Below, one piece after another: positions 23,448-32,331 of a DNA stretch of 64,000 nt. Position 1 is the first letter of the stretch. Each line of letters opens with the position of its first letter. Under the pieces are notes generated by a model that did not search any database, was not told where the DNA came from, and saw only the letters and a list, made by a program, of their open reading frames with translations. The stretch lies in the NCBI RefSeq assembly GCF_003585765.1, contig NZ_CP021235.1, positions 4,340,001 to 4,404,000 of the forward strand. The letters run 5' to 3'. The translations under genes were made by a program, and so were the position numbers. Source of the stretch: Pontibacter actiniarum (lineage in GTDB: Bacteria; Bacteroidota; Bacteroidia; Cytophagales; Hymenobacteraceae).

Positions 23448-25772
23448 GTGAGAGCCATACTTGCCAAACAGTTGAAAGTGCTTGTCTGCCTGCCGCTGCT
23501 GACCTGGCTGCTGTGCGGCATGGCGGCCTACCGGGTGCAGGCGCAAAGCCAGGTGCCGATCGGGAACTGGCAGGTGCATGTGCCGTACCAGCAAGGCAAA
23601 GCTGTTGCCGTAGCAGGCGATAAGGTTTACGTGGCCGCTGAGCGGGGGCTCTTTTACTTTGACCAGGAGTTTAACACCACCGAAACCATCACAAAGGTGG
23701 ATGGCCTGAGCGAGCAGCAGATCAGGGATATCGCCTTTGACGAGGCAACCGGCACGCTTGTAGTAGCTTACAACAGCACCAGGGTAGACCTGCTGCACGA
23801 TCAAACGGTCTACACCCTTACCGACATCTTCCGCAAAAGCATCCCCGGCGAAAAGAAGATCAACAGCATTTACATCCACAACAAACTCGCCTACCTGGCC
23901 ACCAGCTTCGGCGTGGTGGTGCTGGACCTGCAGAAGCGCGAAGTGAAAGACACCTACAGTGGCCTTGGGCCCAACGGCGAGGCAACACGCGCGACGGATG
24001 TTGCCATACTGCAGGACAGGCTTTACCTGGCCACCGACTATGGCATCCTCTCTGCGCCTGTTGCCGGGGCTAACCTGCCGGATTTCCTGAGCTGGCAGAA
24101 CCAGAGCGAGGGCCTTGCAGATGCGAATAAGGTTGTAAGCCTGGCTGCGTTTCAGGGGCAGCTGTATGCCAGCACAGGCAGTGGCGTTTATGCCCTCCGC
24201 AACGGCAGCTGGCAAATCACCACCCTCAGTTCCGGAGCTCCTGTGCGAAGCCTGAACGCCACGGGGGCTGCTCTAACTGTGGCCACGGCTACAGGGGTAG
24301 TTGTGCTGGAGGCCGGCGGAAAAAAGAAAGTGCTCAGCCATGCCCTGCTGGCACAGCCACGGGAGGCAGTTGCCACTGAGGCCGGCACAGCCTGGGTGGC
24401 CGACTACACCAAAGGGCTGGTGCGCATAAACCTGAACAACAACGATGCCGCTGCCTTTGCACCCAACGGGCCCTATGCCAGCAATAGTTTCGCTGTTTAT
24501 ACTTCTGGCGGCAAAGTATACGTGCTGAGCGGTGGCTACAGTGAGAGCTATGCACCGCAGGGCCTGCATGAGGGGTTTTATGTTTATGAAAAAGGGGAGT
24601 GGCAAAACTTCAACCAGGTTACGGACGGCGGTTTTTCAGCGGCCCGCGATCTGGTTGCGGCAGCCTATAACCCCGTGACAGACAAAGTATACTTCGCCAG
24701 CTACGGCAATGGACTTTTGGAGTGGGGCGGGCCTGGCAACACCCAACTGTACAATCGCACCAACAGCACGCTCCTTAGCACTCTGCCTGCCGATGACCCC
24801 AACAACCAGGTGCGCGTAACCGATGTGGCCGTGGATGAAGCGGGAAACGTGTGGGCCGTGAACCGAAACCAGCAAAACGGAGGGGCGGGGCTGCACAAGC
24901 TGACACCGGATGGCGCCTGGGAGGCCTTCAGGCTGCCCGTGGCAGATGCGAGCAACCTGTCGCAGATTGTCATAGACGCATATGGGCAGAAGTGGCTATC
25001 GATTGCCAGGCGGCAAAACAGCCGGAGCGGCTTGGTGGTGTACGACGAAAAGCAGAACAAAGCACGGCTGCTCTCCACTGGCGAGGGAAACGGAAACCTG
25101 CCGAGCAGCTCCCTTTACGCACTGGCCAAAGACCTGAACGGGGACATCTGGGTGGGCACCGCCAGCGGCGTGGGGGTCTACTATAACCCAGCCTTTGTGT
25201 TTGAGTCGCAACAGTACGATGCGCGGATTCCTATTATAGACGGGCGGCCGCTGCTGGACGGGCAGGCGGTGCGCACCATCGCCGTAGACGGCGCCAACCG
25301 CAAATGGATGGGCACAGATAACGGGCTGTGGCTTTTCGGGCCGGACGGGGATGAGCTGATCTACCACTTCACCACACAAAACAGCCCTTTACCGTCCGAT
25401 ACGGTGCTGTCGGTGGGGGTAGAGCACCGTTTAGGGGAAGTGTTTATTGCCACGACAGCGGGTGTGGCCTCCTTCCGCTCCGACGCCACCGTAACCGAGG
25501 GCGAACCGGAGTGCGCGATGGTTTTCCCGAATCCCGTGCGCCGGGATTACACCGGGCAAATCGGCATCTCGGGCTTGCCGAACAACGCCGATGTGCGCAT
25601 TACCGACGTGTCCGGAAGCCTGGTGTATAAAGGCAAAGCCACGGGCGGCACCTTCGCCTGGGATGCCCGAGACTACAACGGCAGGCGCGTGAAAGCCGGC
25701 GTCTACTTAGTTATGAGTGCCAGCGAAGAAGGTGACCAAACCTGTATCAGTAAAATAGCCGTACTGGAGTAA
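23448..25772 (+). CDS. porZ: Type IX secretion system surface protein PorZ
   Basis: 774 residues. Signal peptide (VCLPLLTWLLCGMAAYRVQA), then two seven-bladed propeller domains of the two-component-regulator propeller type (repeated GLFYFDQE, GVVVLDLQ, GVYALRNGSW, GNVWAVNR blades, about residues 40-690), then a T9SS C-terminal domain (FPNPVRRDYTGQIGISGLP to end). PorZ is part of the T9SS attachment complex that delivers the anionic lipopolysaccharide anchor to cargo. The start is GTG 23448. Its stop is directly followed by the ATG of recO, and the porZ-recO order is one I know from other Bacteroidota. Confidence 0.88.
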   Translation: MRAILAKQLKVLVCLPLLTWLLCGMAAYRVQAQSQVPIGNWQVHVPYQQGKAVAVAGDKVYVAAERGLFYFDQEFNTTETITKVDGLSEQQIRDIAFDEATGTLVVAYNSTRVDLLHDQTVYTLTDIFRKSIPGEKKINSIYIHNKLAYLATSFGVVVLDLQKREVKDTYSGLGPNGEATRATDVAILQDRLYLATDYGILSAPVAGANLPDFLSWQNQSEGLADANKVVSLAAFQGQLYASTGSGVYALRNGSWQITTLSSGAPVRSLNATGAALTVATATGVVVLEAGGKKKVLSHALLAQPREAVATEAGTAWVADYTKGLVRINLNNNDAAAFAPNGPYASNSFAVYTSGGKVYVLSGGYSESYAPQGLHEGFYVYEKGEWQNFNQVTDGGFSAARDLVAAAYNPVTDKVYFASYGNGLLEWGGPGNTQLYNRTNSTLLSTLPADDPNNQVRVTDVAVDEAGNVWAVNRNQQNGGAGLHKLTPDGAWEAFRLPVADASNLSQIVIDAYGQKWLSIARRQNSRSGLVVYDEKQNKARLLSTGEGNGNLPSSSLYALAKDLNGDIWVGTASGVGVYYNPAFVFESQQYDARIPIIDGRPLLDGQAVRTIAVDGANRKWMGTDNGLWLFGPDGDELIYHFTTQNSPLPSDTVLSVGVEHRLGEVFIATTAGVASFRSDATVTEGEPECAMVFPNPVRRDYTGQIGISGLPNNADVRITDVSGSLVYKGKATGGTFAWDARDYNGRRVKAGVYLVMSASEEGDQTCISKIAVLE

Positions 25773-26486
25773 ATGTTAGTCAAGACAAGGGGCATTGTAC
25801 TCAACTACATCAAGTACAGAGAGTCGTCCATCATCACCAAAATATACACCGAAACGCTGGGTGTGCAGTCGTACATCGTCAACGGTGTGCGGAAGAAGGG
25901 CACGGGCTCACGCATTGCGCTGTTTCAGCCGTTCACCCTGCTGGACATGGTGGTGTATACCTCCCAGAGAGGCGGGCTGACGCGCATTTCCGAGTACAGG
26001 TCGGCGCACCCCTTTGCGACCATTCCCTTTGATATCCGGAAGAGCAGCGTTTTGCTGTTCCTGTCAGAAATACTGTCGCGCACCGTGAAGGAGGAGGAGG
26101 AAAACCCGCCGCTGTTTCACTTTCTGTTTAACGCCGTGGTCACTTTTGATGAGATGGACCGGGGCTTCGAGAACTTCCACCTGGTGTTTCTGCTGCAGCT
26201 GAGCTTTCACCTGGGCTTTGGCCCGAGCTCCGGGGCAGAGGTGGTAGAGCAGGTGGCCTTTTCCCCCAACACGCAGGCAGCCACCTCTGCACCACCCGTT
26301 TTGGCGCTGCAGGTGCACGAGGCCTACTTTGACCAGTTGCTGAAAGAGCCGGACTACGCTACCATCCCGAACGGCAAGGTGCGGCGCGAGCTGCTGGATA
26401 TCGTGATCCGCTATTACCAGCTGCACGTGGATAGGCTGGGGGAGATTAAGTCGCTGGCCATACTTTCGGAGGTGCTGGCTGAGTAG
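25773..26486 (+). CDS. recO: DNA repair protein RecO
   Basis: 237 residues. N-terminal OB-fold (VKTRGIVLNYIKYRESSIIT.. KIYTETLG, about 1-80), then a helical domain. RecO loads RecA on SSB-coated DNA together with RecR. The zinc-binding Cys residues found in some RecO proteins are absent, which is common in this phylum. ATG follows the porZ stop with no gap, so the two are cotranslated. A terminator follows. Confidence 0.92.
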   Translation: MLVKTRGIVLNYIKYRESSIITKIYTETLGVQSYIVNGVRKKGTGSRIALFQPFTLLDMVVYTSQRGGLTRISEYRSAHPFATIPFDIRKSSVLLFLSEILSRTVKEEEENPPLFHFLFNAVVTFDEMDRGFENFHLVFLLQLSFHLGFGPSSGAEVVEQVAFSPNTQAATSAPPVLALQVHEAYFDQLLKEPDYATIPNGKVRRELLDIVIRYYQLHVDRLGEIKSLAILSEVLAE

Positions 26487-26507
26487 GAACAGGAAAAAAC
26501 GAAGTAT

Positions 26508-26544
26508 AAAAAAGCCGCTGCACATAAGTCCAGCGGCTTTTTTT
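26508..26544. terminator. Bidirectional terminator between recO and the FKBP gene
   Basis: Stem AAAGCCGCTG / CAGCGGCTTT, 10-nt loop, A-tract before and T-tract after, so it works for both converging genes. An AAGTATA word flanks it on each side. Confidence 0.85.
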
Positions 26545-26568
26545 ATACTTCGCTTATAGAGAGCGGTA

Positions 26569-27081
26569 CTACAGTATCTCCAGCACCTCCACCTCAAAAA
26601 CCAGAGGTGAGTTTGGTGGGATAGCAGGAACATCTCTCCTTGTGCCGTAGCCCAGGTGGGACGGGATAAACAGGCGCGCTTTTTCGCCTACGCGCATCAG
26701 CTGCAGCCCTTCTTGCCATCCTAGTACGACTTTAGTTACGCCGACAGTAAGCTCGATTGGCTCTTTTCCCTCGTCATAGCTGGAGTCGAACTTGGTGCCG
26801 TTTAGCAGCGTGCCCAGGTAATCTACGGATACTCTGTCGCCAGGGTAAATCCGCTCGCCGGTACCTTCCCTCAAGAGTTGATAATACAGACCTGAGTTGG
26901 TTTTTACCACAGTGGCCGTATCAATGTTGTTGGCCTTAAAATACTGCTGAATCTGTGCGTCGTCCTTCACCTTCTGGTCCACGTCATCGTCTTTGCAGGC
27001 AGAGAACGAAAGGGCGACGAACAGCAGCAGAAGCGCCTGCAGGAGGCCGCTTCTGTGCTTGTTTATGTTGTAAGAGAGCAT
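26569..27081 (-). CDS. FKBP-type peptidyl-prolyl isomerase, lipoprotein
   Basis: 170 residues. Lipoprotein signal ending SFSAC; the next residues KDDDVDQ match the K-(D/E)-rich surface export signal of Bacteroidota lipoproteins. FKBP domain from about residue 65 to the end, with GDRVSVDYLGTLLNGTKFDS, the WQEGLQLMRVGEKARLFIP core and GYGTR. Folds proline-containing envelope proteins. It lies 14 bp after a longer FKBP paralogue and is probably cotranscribed with it; related to gliding-associated GldI proteins, though I cannot assign that role. Confidence 0.88.
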   Translation of the reverse strand: MLSYNINKHRSGLLQALLLLFVALSFSACKDDDVDQKVKDDAQIQQYFKANNIDTATVVKTNSGLYYQLLREGTGERIYPGDRVSVDYLGTLLNGTKFDSSYDEGKEPIELTVGVTKVVLGWQEGLQLMRVGEKARLFIPSHLGYGTRRDVPAIPPNSPLVFEVEVLEIL

Positions 27082-27095
27082 CTGTTGCTAGCTAG

Positions 27096-28058
27096 TTATT
27101 GTTTTTCTACATTCATCAGCTCGATGTCGAAGCGCAGGATAGAGTTTGCCGGCATATCCGGGCCGCGCTCCTGCTCTCCGTAAGCAAGCGGCGAAGGAAC
27201 CAGCAGCGTGGCTTTGCTGCCTTCTTTCAGTTGCTGAATGGCATCGTCCCAGCCTTTGATCACCTGGCCCTGGCCCAGCGTGAACTGGAACGGCTGGTTG
27301 TTGTTCATCGGGTTGTTGCGCGATGACTCCAGCTCTTTCCCGTCCAGGTGCGTGAGCGTGTAGTGTACCGTTACCTGGTCCCCGGCGCTGGCCTGTGGCC
27401 CTTTACCCGGCTCTGTTACCACGTAGTACACGCCAGACTCTGTTTTCTGAGCGTTTGGCAGGTTCTGCTCCTTCAGGTACTGCTGGATTTTCTCATCGTC
27501 CACCTTCAGCTGCTTCTCGGCGCGAACTTGTGCCTGCTGCATCTGCTCCTGCATCATCTGCTGCTGGTCTACCATGGCCTGCTCACGCGACTGCACTTTC
27601 TCCGCCTTAATGAAGAAGGTCAGGTCAGAGCCCGGCTTGATGAACGGAGGCATTGGCTGGCCGAACGTTTTGGCAAACAAAGAGTCTGCGTTTACTTTAA
27701 ACACGCCGCTGTCGCCCGGGGAGAGCATCATCAGGGCCTGCTCCAAGCTTCCTTTAAACGATGGCTCCATTACCGGGATCATGATCGGCATGCCCTGCTT
27801 GCGGGAGTCGAACAGCACGGAGTCCTCTGCGTTTTTGTAGGACATGTGCATTGTTACCACCTGCCCGATTTTGGCGCCGGTAGAGTCTTCCGGGGCAACT
27901 TTGCCCTTGTTCTCGTACTCTCCGTTTTCCTTTTGCTCAAAGATTTTATAGGTCAGGCCGTCAGCCGTAGTATAAAACTCATCGTTGTTGTTGTTGCAAG
28001 CCTGCAACGCTAACACACCTGCCAGCACCGGCAGTAAAAATTTTGTCTTAGATAGCAT
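27096..28058 (-). CDS. FKBP-type peptidyl-prolyl isomerase, two-domain lipoprotein
   Basis: 320 residues. Lipobox LALQAC followed by NNNNDEF. The N-terminal half (about 30-155) is a degenerate FKBP-like domain, a Gln/Met-rich coiled linker (QQQMMQEQMQQAQ, about 160-180) joins it to a canonical C-terminal FKBP domain (about 205-318; GDQVTVHYTLTHLDGKELES, WDDAIQQLKEGSKATLLVP, AYGEQ). Periplasmic or surface folding factor. First gene of a probable operon with the shorter FKBP gene. Confidence 0.88.
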   Translation of the reverse strand: MLSKTKFLLPVLAGVLALQACNNNNDEFYTTADGLTYKIFEQKENGEYENKGKVAPEDSTGAKIGQVVTMHMSYKNAEDSVLFDSRKQGMPIMIPVMEPSFKGSLEQALMMLSPGDSGVFKVNADSLFAKTFGQPMPPFIKPGSDLTFFIKAEKVQSREQAMVDQQQMMQEQMQQAQVRAEKQLKVDDEKIQQYLKEQNLPNAQKTESGVYYVVTEPGKGPQASAGDQVTVHYTLTHLDGKELESSRNNPMNNNQPFQFTLGQGQVIKGWDDAIQQLKEGSKATLLVPSPLAYGEQERGPDMPANSILRFDIELMNVEKQ

Positions 28059-28081
28059 TTAGTATAGGTTGATATAAGTTT

Positions 28082-29104
28082 TTATCTGACAGTGGCCTGT
28101 TGCAACTGCTCTTTGTAGAGCGGCAGCAGGCTCTCGAACTTGGCCACAGTAGCGTCCAGCGTGTCCATAGACATGCCGCCAGCCGCGTTTTTGTGGCCGC
28201 CTCCGTTAAAGTGATCGCGTGCGAACTCATTGGCGGAGAAATCCCCCACCGAGCGGAAGGACATCTTCACGGCCTGTGAGCGATCGATGATGAGGGCGGC
28301 AAAAACAATGCCTTCTATGGAGAGGGCGTAGTTTACGAGGCCTTCCGTGTCCCCTGTTTTCGAGTCGTAGGCCTTCAGCTCCTCTGCCGTGATGGCAATG
28401 TAGGCCGTATTGTACTCGCGCAGCACCACCAGCTTGTCTTTCAGGGCGTAACCCAAAAAGCGCAGGCGCAGTTCCGAAGAGCTGTCGTAAATAAGGCGGT
28501 GCACATCGGAGGTCTTTACCCCGATCTTCAGCAGGTCGGCGATAATGAGGTGCACGTTCTGGGAAGTGCTCGGGTGGCGGAAAGAGCCTGTATCGGTCAT
28601 GATGCCCGCATAGAGCGCCTCGCCAATGCCGGTGTCGATCAGGTCTGCGTCGCCCATGGCCTTGATCAGGTCATACACGATCTCGGCGGTGGCGGCGGCA
28701 TTGGTGTTGGCGTAGTCCAGGTCGGCAAAGTTCTCCGGCTGCAGGTGGTGGTCCACCAGTACCTTTGTGCCTTCGGCTTCGCGTATGTACCCGCCCATCT
28801 CGTTAATGCGTGAGAGGTTGTTGAAATCCAGGCAGAAAATGACCTGGGCCTCTTTGATGATCCGGCGCACCAGCGCATCGTTTTTCGCAGAGTAAACAAG
28901 CACATCGTCGTTGCCCTGCATCCAGTTCAGGAAGTCCGGGTAGTCCGACGGGGTGATAACTGTAACCCGGTGGCCTTTCTTTTTCAGGTAGCCGGCCAGG
29001 CCAAGTGAAGAGCCCAACGCATCGGCGTCCGGTTTGTGGTGTGTGGTGATCATCACCTCTTTAGGCTCATTCAGGAGCTCTTTAAGAGCGTCAATGTTAT
29101 GCAT
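28082..29104 (-). CDS. nrnA: DHH family phosphoesterase (NrnA-like)
   Basis: 340 residues. DHH domain with [16 protein letters not shown] (about 21-36) and LVDHHLQP (about 115-122), DHHA1 domain with [11 protein letters not shown] near residue 310. NrnA-type enzymes degrade nanoRNA and dephosphorylate pAp. The reaction is assigned from family motifs only; a cyclic-di-AMP or pGpG role cannot be excluded. The gene precedes the FKBP pair by 23 bp, so they may share a transcript. Confidence 0.88.
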   Translation of the reverse strand: MHNIDALKELLNEPKEVMITTHHKPDADALGSSLGLAGYLKKKGHRVTVITPSDYPDFLNWMQGNDDVLVYSAKNDALVRRIIKEAQVIFCLDFNNLSRINEMGGYIREAEGTKVLVDHHLQPENFADLDYANTNAAATAEIVYDLIKAMGDADLIDTGIGEALYAGIMTDTGSFRHPSTSQNVHLIIADLLKIGVKTSDVHRLIYDSSSELRLRFLGYALKDKLVVLREYNTAYIAITAEELKAYDSKTGDTEGLVNYALSIEGIVFAALIIDRSQAVKMSFRSVGDFSANEFARDHFNGGGHKNAAGGMSMDTLDATVAKFESLLPLYKEQLQQATVR

Positions 29105-29273
29105 GCTGTAAGTATAAATCCTCTGATTAATAGGGATATAAGGCGCGAATTTCTGAATAAAATACGTCTAAAGCAACACCGGCGGCGTTGGCAGGGGCGT
29201 GTAAGCCCACCAGGTAAATCAGGTTCTTTACTAAAGTATAGCTTAAAAGTATGCTATATTACCCGAAATGCGC

Positions 29274-29281
29274 TATTTTTG
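29274..29281 (+). promoter_or_regulatory. Candidate -7 element for ndk
   Basis: TATTTTTG matches TAnnTTTG, 43 bp before the ndk start. No TTTG was found at the expected -33 distance. Confidence 0.4.
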
Positions 29282-29323
29282 CGAGCTAAATTAGAAGTTA
29301 TAAACGATAAAGTAAAAGAGAAC

Positions 29324-29743
29324 ATGGCCGGAAACATTACATTCACCATGATTAAGCCTGATGCGGTAGCAGAAAACCACATTGGCGGTATTACCCAGAT
29401 GATTGAGGAAGTCGGCTTCCGCATTGTGGCAATGAAAAAGACAAAACTGTCTGAGGAGCGCGCAGGCAAGTTTTACGAGGTGCACAAGGAGCGTCCGTTC
29501 TACGGAGATCTGGTAAAATACATGTCTTCCGGCCCTATCGTGGCGATGATTCTGGAGAAAGACAACGCCGTAGAGGACTTCCGCAAGCTGATCGGTGCCA
29601 CTAACCCGGCTGACGCTGCTGAAGGAACAATCCGTAAGAAGTACGCCAAGTCAATCGAGGCAAACGCCGTTCACGGTTCTGACTCTGACGAGAACGCAAA
29701 GATCGAAGGCGATTTCTTTTTCGCTGCTGACGAGCGTTTCTAA
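29324..29743 (+). CDS. ndk: Nucleoside diphosphate kinase
   Basis: 139 residues from ATG 29324 ([20 protein letters not shown]). Upstream in-frame readings are rejected because the family starts here. The phosphorylated His is in NAVHGSDS near residue 117, and TMIKPDAV is the nucleotide-binding start. Balances NTP pools using ATP. Monocistronic with a strong terminator. Confidence 0.96.
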   Translation: MAGNITFTMIKPDAVAENHIGGITQMIEEVGFRIVAMKKTKLSEERAGKFYEVHKERPFYGDLVKYMSSGPIVAMILEKDNAVEDFRKLIGATNPADAAEGTIRKKYAKSIEANAVHGSDSDENAKIEGDFFFAADERF

Positions 29744-29764
29744 GCAAAAGGATACTTATTGATT

Positions 29765-29803
29765 AAAAGCCCGCTAAGCTGTATGCTTGGTGGGCTTTTT
29801 GTT
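29765..29803 (+). terminator. Terminator after ndk
   Basis: Stem AAAAGCCCGCTAAGC / GCTTGGTGGGCTTTT with one or two wobble or mismatched pairs, then a T-rich tail. Confidence 0.8.
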
Positions 29804-29888
29804 TTTTGGGCTTAGGCTGCGCCAGGCCATAGTTCAAGCGCAGGGCGCAGGAGCACCGGCGGTGCAACGAAACAGCCAGAAAGTAAAA

Positions 29889-29921
29889 AGCGGCCGGCTC
29901 CAGAAAGGGTGCCGGCCGCTT
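29889..29921 (-). terminator. Terminator after the LysM gene
   Basis: Stem AAGCGGCCGGC / GCCGGCCGCTT with a roughly 10-nt loop and TTTTTACTTT following on the minus strand. Confidence 0.75.
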
Positions 29922-29944
29922 ACCTTCAACACAAACAGGTGCTT

Positions 29945-30319
29945 TTAGTCTCTTGGTATCGCCAGGCGCTGGCCTGGGCGGATGAGGTCTGGGTTATCGC
30001 CAATCTTATCCTTGTTCGCTTTGTAGATCTTTGTCCAGTCGTTGGCGTTGCCGTAGTGCTTCTGGGCAATTTTGGAAAGTGAGTCGCCGCTCTGTACCGT
30101 GTACACGTCCTGGTTTGGCCCCGGGTCGGTTACTTTGTTCATGTCGCTCTTGCTGTAGAAGCCTTGCTCCGGGTGGCCAGGCGCTTTCGACACCATATCA
30201 GTGCCTTTGCTGATCGGCTGCGTGCCCTTTGGCGTGTCGACTCGCTTAGACGACTCCACATTGCTGGCTGGTTTAGATGGTTCTTCCTTTCCCTTCTTAA
30301 AAAAATCAAACAATCCCAT
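29945..30319 (-). CDS. LysM domain protein
   Basis: 124 residues. No signal peptide; the N-terminus MGLFDFFKKGKEE is amphipathic and charged, followed by a Lys/Ser-rich linker and a single C-terminal LysM domain (about 72-122: YTVQSGDSLSKIAQKHYGN..IRPGQRLAIP). LysM binds peptidoglycan-type glycans; proteins of this form (BON-less YgaU-like) occur in the cytosol or periplasm of many bacteria. The lack of a signal makes the location uncertain. Confidence 0.85.
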   Translation of the reverse strand: MGLFDFFKKGKEEPSKPASNVESSKRVDTPKGTQPISKGTDMVSKAPGHPEQGFYSKSDMNKVTDPGPNQDVYTVQSGDSLSKIAQKHYGNANDWTKIYKANKDKIGDNPDLIRPGQRLAIPRD

Positions 30320-30486
30320 ATAAATTTCTCTTTAAGTCAAACTTGTTTTCATAGCGGCGGCCCTGCGTTAACCAGTGCCGCCTATTGTAAGATACGCCGC
30401 TAGAGGCACTTAGTTGTGCCAGCCCTTTCGTAACGGCAAGGCTGCTCTGGTCGTAAAGCTATTTTCTAACTAATGGATTGATAAAT

Positions 30487-30897
30487 ATGAAAGCGATAAA
30501 CAAAGGGTGGCAAGCCCTGGTGGCCGTGCTGCTGACGATAGCCTTTACGAGCTGTGGAAACAAGGAGGAGATAGGCTCAGAAAGTATGATTTCGGGGGCC
30601 GACAGTAAAACCTGGGTGGCCGACATAGAAGAGAACGCCGCCGGAGAAGAGCAGGCCCTGACGGATGCAGAGCAGGCGCAGACCATGCAGTTTTACGCTG
30701 ACGGGCGCTTTGCCCTGGGCGGTGGCGGAACCCTGCAAACCGGCACCTGGTCGTTTGATGAGGCTGCCAAACGCCTGTCGCTACAGTTCGAGGACCAGGA
30801 GGTGACCGAGAACTTTGAGGTAGTGAAGCTGGACGACGATGAGCTGGACCTTCGTGCCGATGACGGAACTTTGATGGAACTGGAGCTGAAGGAGTAA
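30487..30897 (+). CDS. Small lipoprotein, lipocalin-like
   Basis: 136 residues from ATG 30487 (MKAINKGWQALVAVLLTIAF); lipobox FTSC. A TTG three codons upstream is possible but less likely. The mature part has the order KTWVADI..QFYADGRFALGGGGTLQTGTWSFDEAAKRLSLQF, resembling the small lipocalin-like beta-barrel lipoproteins of Bacteroidota, whose ligands are unknown. Single gene with its own terminator. Confidence 0.72.
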   Translation: MKAINKGWQALVAVLLTIAFTSCGNKEEIGSESMISGADSKTWVADIEENAAGEEQALTDAEQAQTMQFYADGRFALGGGGTLQTGTWSFDEAAKRLSLQFEDQEVTENFEVVKLDDDELDLRADDGTLMELELKE

Positions 30898-30941
30898 CAA
30901 ACCAGCCGTTTTTAAGTATACATATACGGTTTCGATTTTTG

Positions 30942-30974
30942 GCGGCAACCTGCACCTAGCAGGTTGCCGCTTTT
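30942..30974 (+). terminator. Terminator after the lipocalin-like gene
   Basis: 12-bp perfect stem GCGGCAACCTGC / GCAGGTTGCCGC, 5-nt loop, TTTTG tail. Confidence 0.85.
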
Positions 30975-31027
30975 GCGTTCAGCCTGCAGCGTTTTTGCCC
31001 AGACTTACCTGGACAGGAGGGCCTCCG

Positions 31028-32209
31028 TTACCTACGCAGCAGCGGCCGCATGCAGAGCAGGCCCGTCAGTGGCCCCACAGCCAGGAGTACGAACACCCAC
31101 TGTGCGGGCATGGTTGTAAGCAGGTAGCCGGTAAGCTGTATGCTGAGAACAGAGATGGCGAAGCCGGCGGAGGTAACCACCGTCAGGGCCGTGCCCATAA
31201 GCTGCGGCGGAGCTGTGCGGGCCGTCAGTGCCGAGAACTGCGGGGAGTCGCCGGCCACGACCACGCCCCAGAACAGCAGGAAGGGCAACAGGAGCAGGGG
31301 CGTCTGCAGCACCCACACACTCAGGATACAGCACACCCCGGAAAGCAGCAGCTGGGCGAAAGCCACCCGTGCGCTGCCCCACCGCTGCGATATGTACCCA
31401 CCACCGATACAGCCTACTGCCCCGGCGGCAATCACCAAAAAGCTAAACGCAGACAGCTGGCTTTGCGGCCACTGCGGAAAAGCGGAGAGAAGTATAAACG
31501 GTACAAAAGCCCACAGCGTGTACAGCTCCCACATGTGCCCGAAGTAGCCAAAAGCCGCCGCTCGTAGCTCCCGCACCTGGAACACGCGCAGCATGTTGCG
31601 CACCTCAAACGTTGCCCCCTTGGTTAGGTAAGGCCCATCGGGCACCAGCAGGTACATCAGCAGCCCACCCGCCGCCGCCAGCGTGCTTACCGCCAGCAGC
31701 ATGGTTTGCCAGGGAAGCGCCGCACCCAACCCCCGCAACAAGTGCGGAAAGGCCGTGCCCAGCACCAGCGCCCCCACCAGGTAGCCGATGGCTTTGCCTA
31801 GCCCGCCGCTGTACCAGCTTGCCGCGATCTTCATGCCCACCGGGTAAATTCCCGCCAGCAGAAAGCCCGTGAGGCCGCGCAGCAACAGCACGCCTGTAAT
31901 GCTGGTGGCCGAAAAAAGTACCAGCGCATTAGCCGTGGCCCCCAGCAGCGAGCAGAGCAGGAACAGGAGGCGGGGCGACATCCGGTCGGCCAGCGCGAAG
32001 AAGGCGAAGCAGAGGGTGCCCAGTATAAAGCCGAGCTGCACAGAGGAAGTCAGCAGGCCCAGAGCCTCCTCCTGCAGCCCCAGCGACGCCTGCAGCTCCG
32101 GTAGCACGGCGTTTCCTGCAAACCACAGGGAGGTGCCCGCAAACTGTGAGAACACGATGGTAGGCAGGATGCGGGCAGGAGGCGGTGCTAGTGCGGCAGT
32201 TTGTGTCAT
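31028..32209 (-). CDS. MFS transporter
   Basis: 393 residues, twelve predicted membrane helices. The fold is that of the major facilitator superfamily, closest in feel to the CynX/NimT or nitrate/nitrite-like exporters (motif A-like loop LADRMSPRLLF between helices 2 and 3). The substrate is not predictable. It is divergent from an AraC-type regulator (start about 120 bp away), which very likely controls it. One AAGTATA word lies just before its start. Confidence 0.87.
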   Translation of the reverse strand: MTQTAALAPPPARILPTIVFSQFAGTSLWFAGNAVLPELQASLGLQEEALGLLTSSVQLGFILGTLCFAFFALADRMSPRLLFLLCSLLGATANALVLFSATSITGVLLLRGLTGFLLAGIYPVGMKIAASWYSGGLGKAIGYLVGALVLGTAFPHLLRGLGAALPWQTMLLAVSTLAAAGGLLMYLLVPDGPYLTKGATFEVRNMLRVFQVRELRAAAFGYFGHMWELYTLWAFVPFILLSAFPQWPQSQLSAFSFLVIAAGAVGCIGGGYISQRWGSARVAFAQLLLSGVCCILSVWVLQTPLLLLPFLLFWGVVVAGDSPQFSALTARTAPPQLMGTALTVVTSAGFAISVLSIQLTGYLLTTMPAQWVFVLLAVGPLTGLLCMRPLLRR

Positions 32210-32295
32210 GGGTTTGGGGCTGGTGAAGTATAAAGATACATTTCTTTTGTTTTCCTGTAGCCGCTCCCGCTTCTACTTTGGCCGCTCAGGCGCTA

Positions 32296-32303
32296 TAATT
32301 TTG
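32296..32303 (+). promoter_or_regulatory. Candidate -7 element for the araC-type gene
   Basis: TAATTTTG matches TAnnTTTG and lies 28 bp before the chosen start. A TTTG at 32277 is closer than the usual -33 spacing, so support is partial. Confidence 0.35.
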
Positions 32304-32331
32304 TACCTTAGTGCCACAAGCAGTGCAGCAA

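Noticed and set aside
24681..24690. Palindrome AAGTATACTT as a regulatory operator
   Set aside because: It is the only full palindromic form among about 60 copies of the word and lies inside porZ coding sequence; the half word is the real unit.
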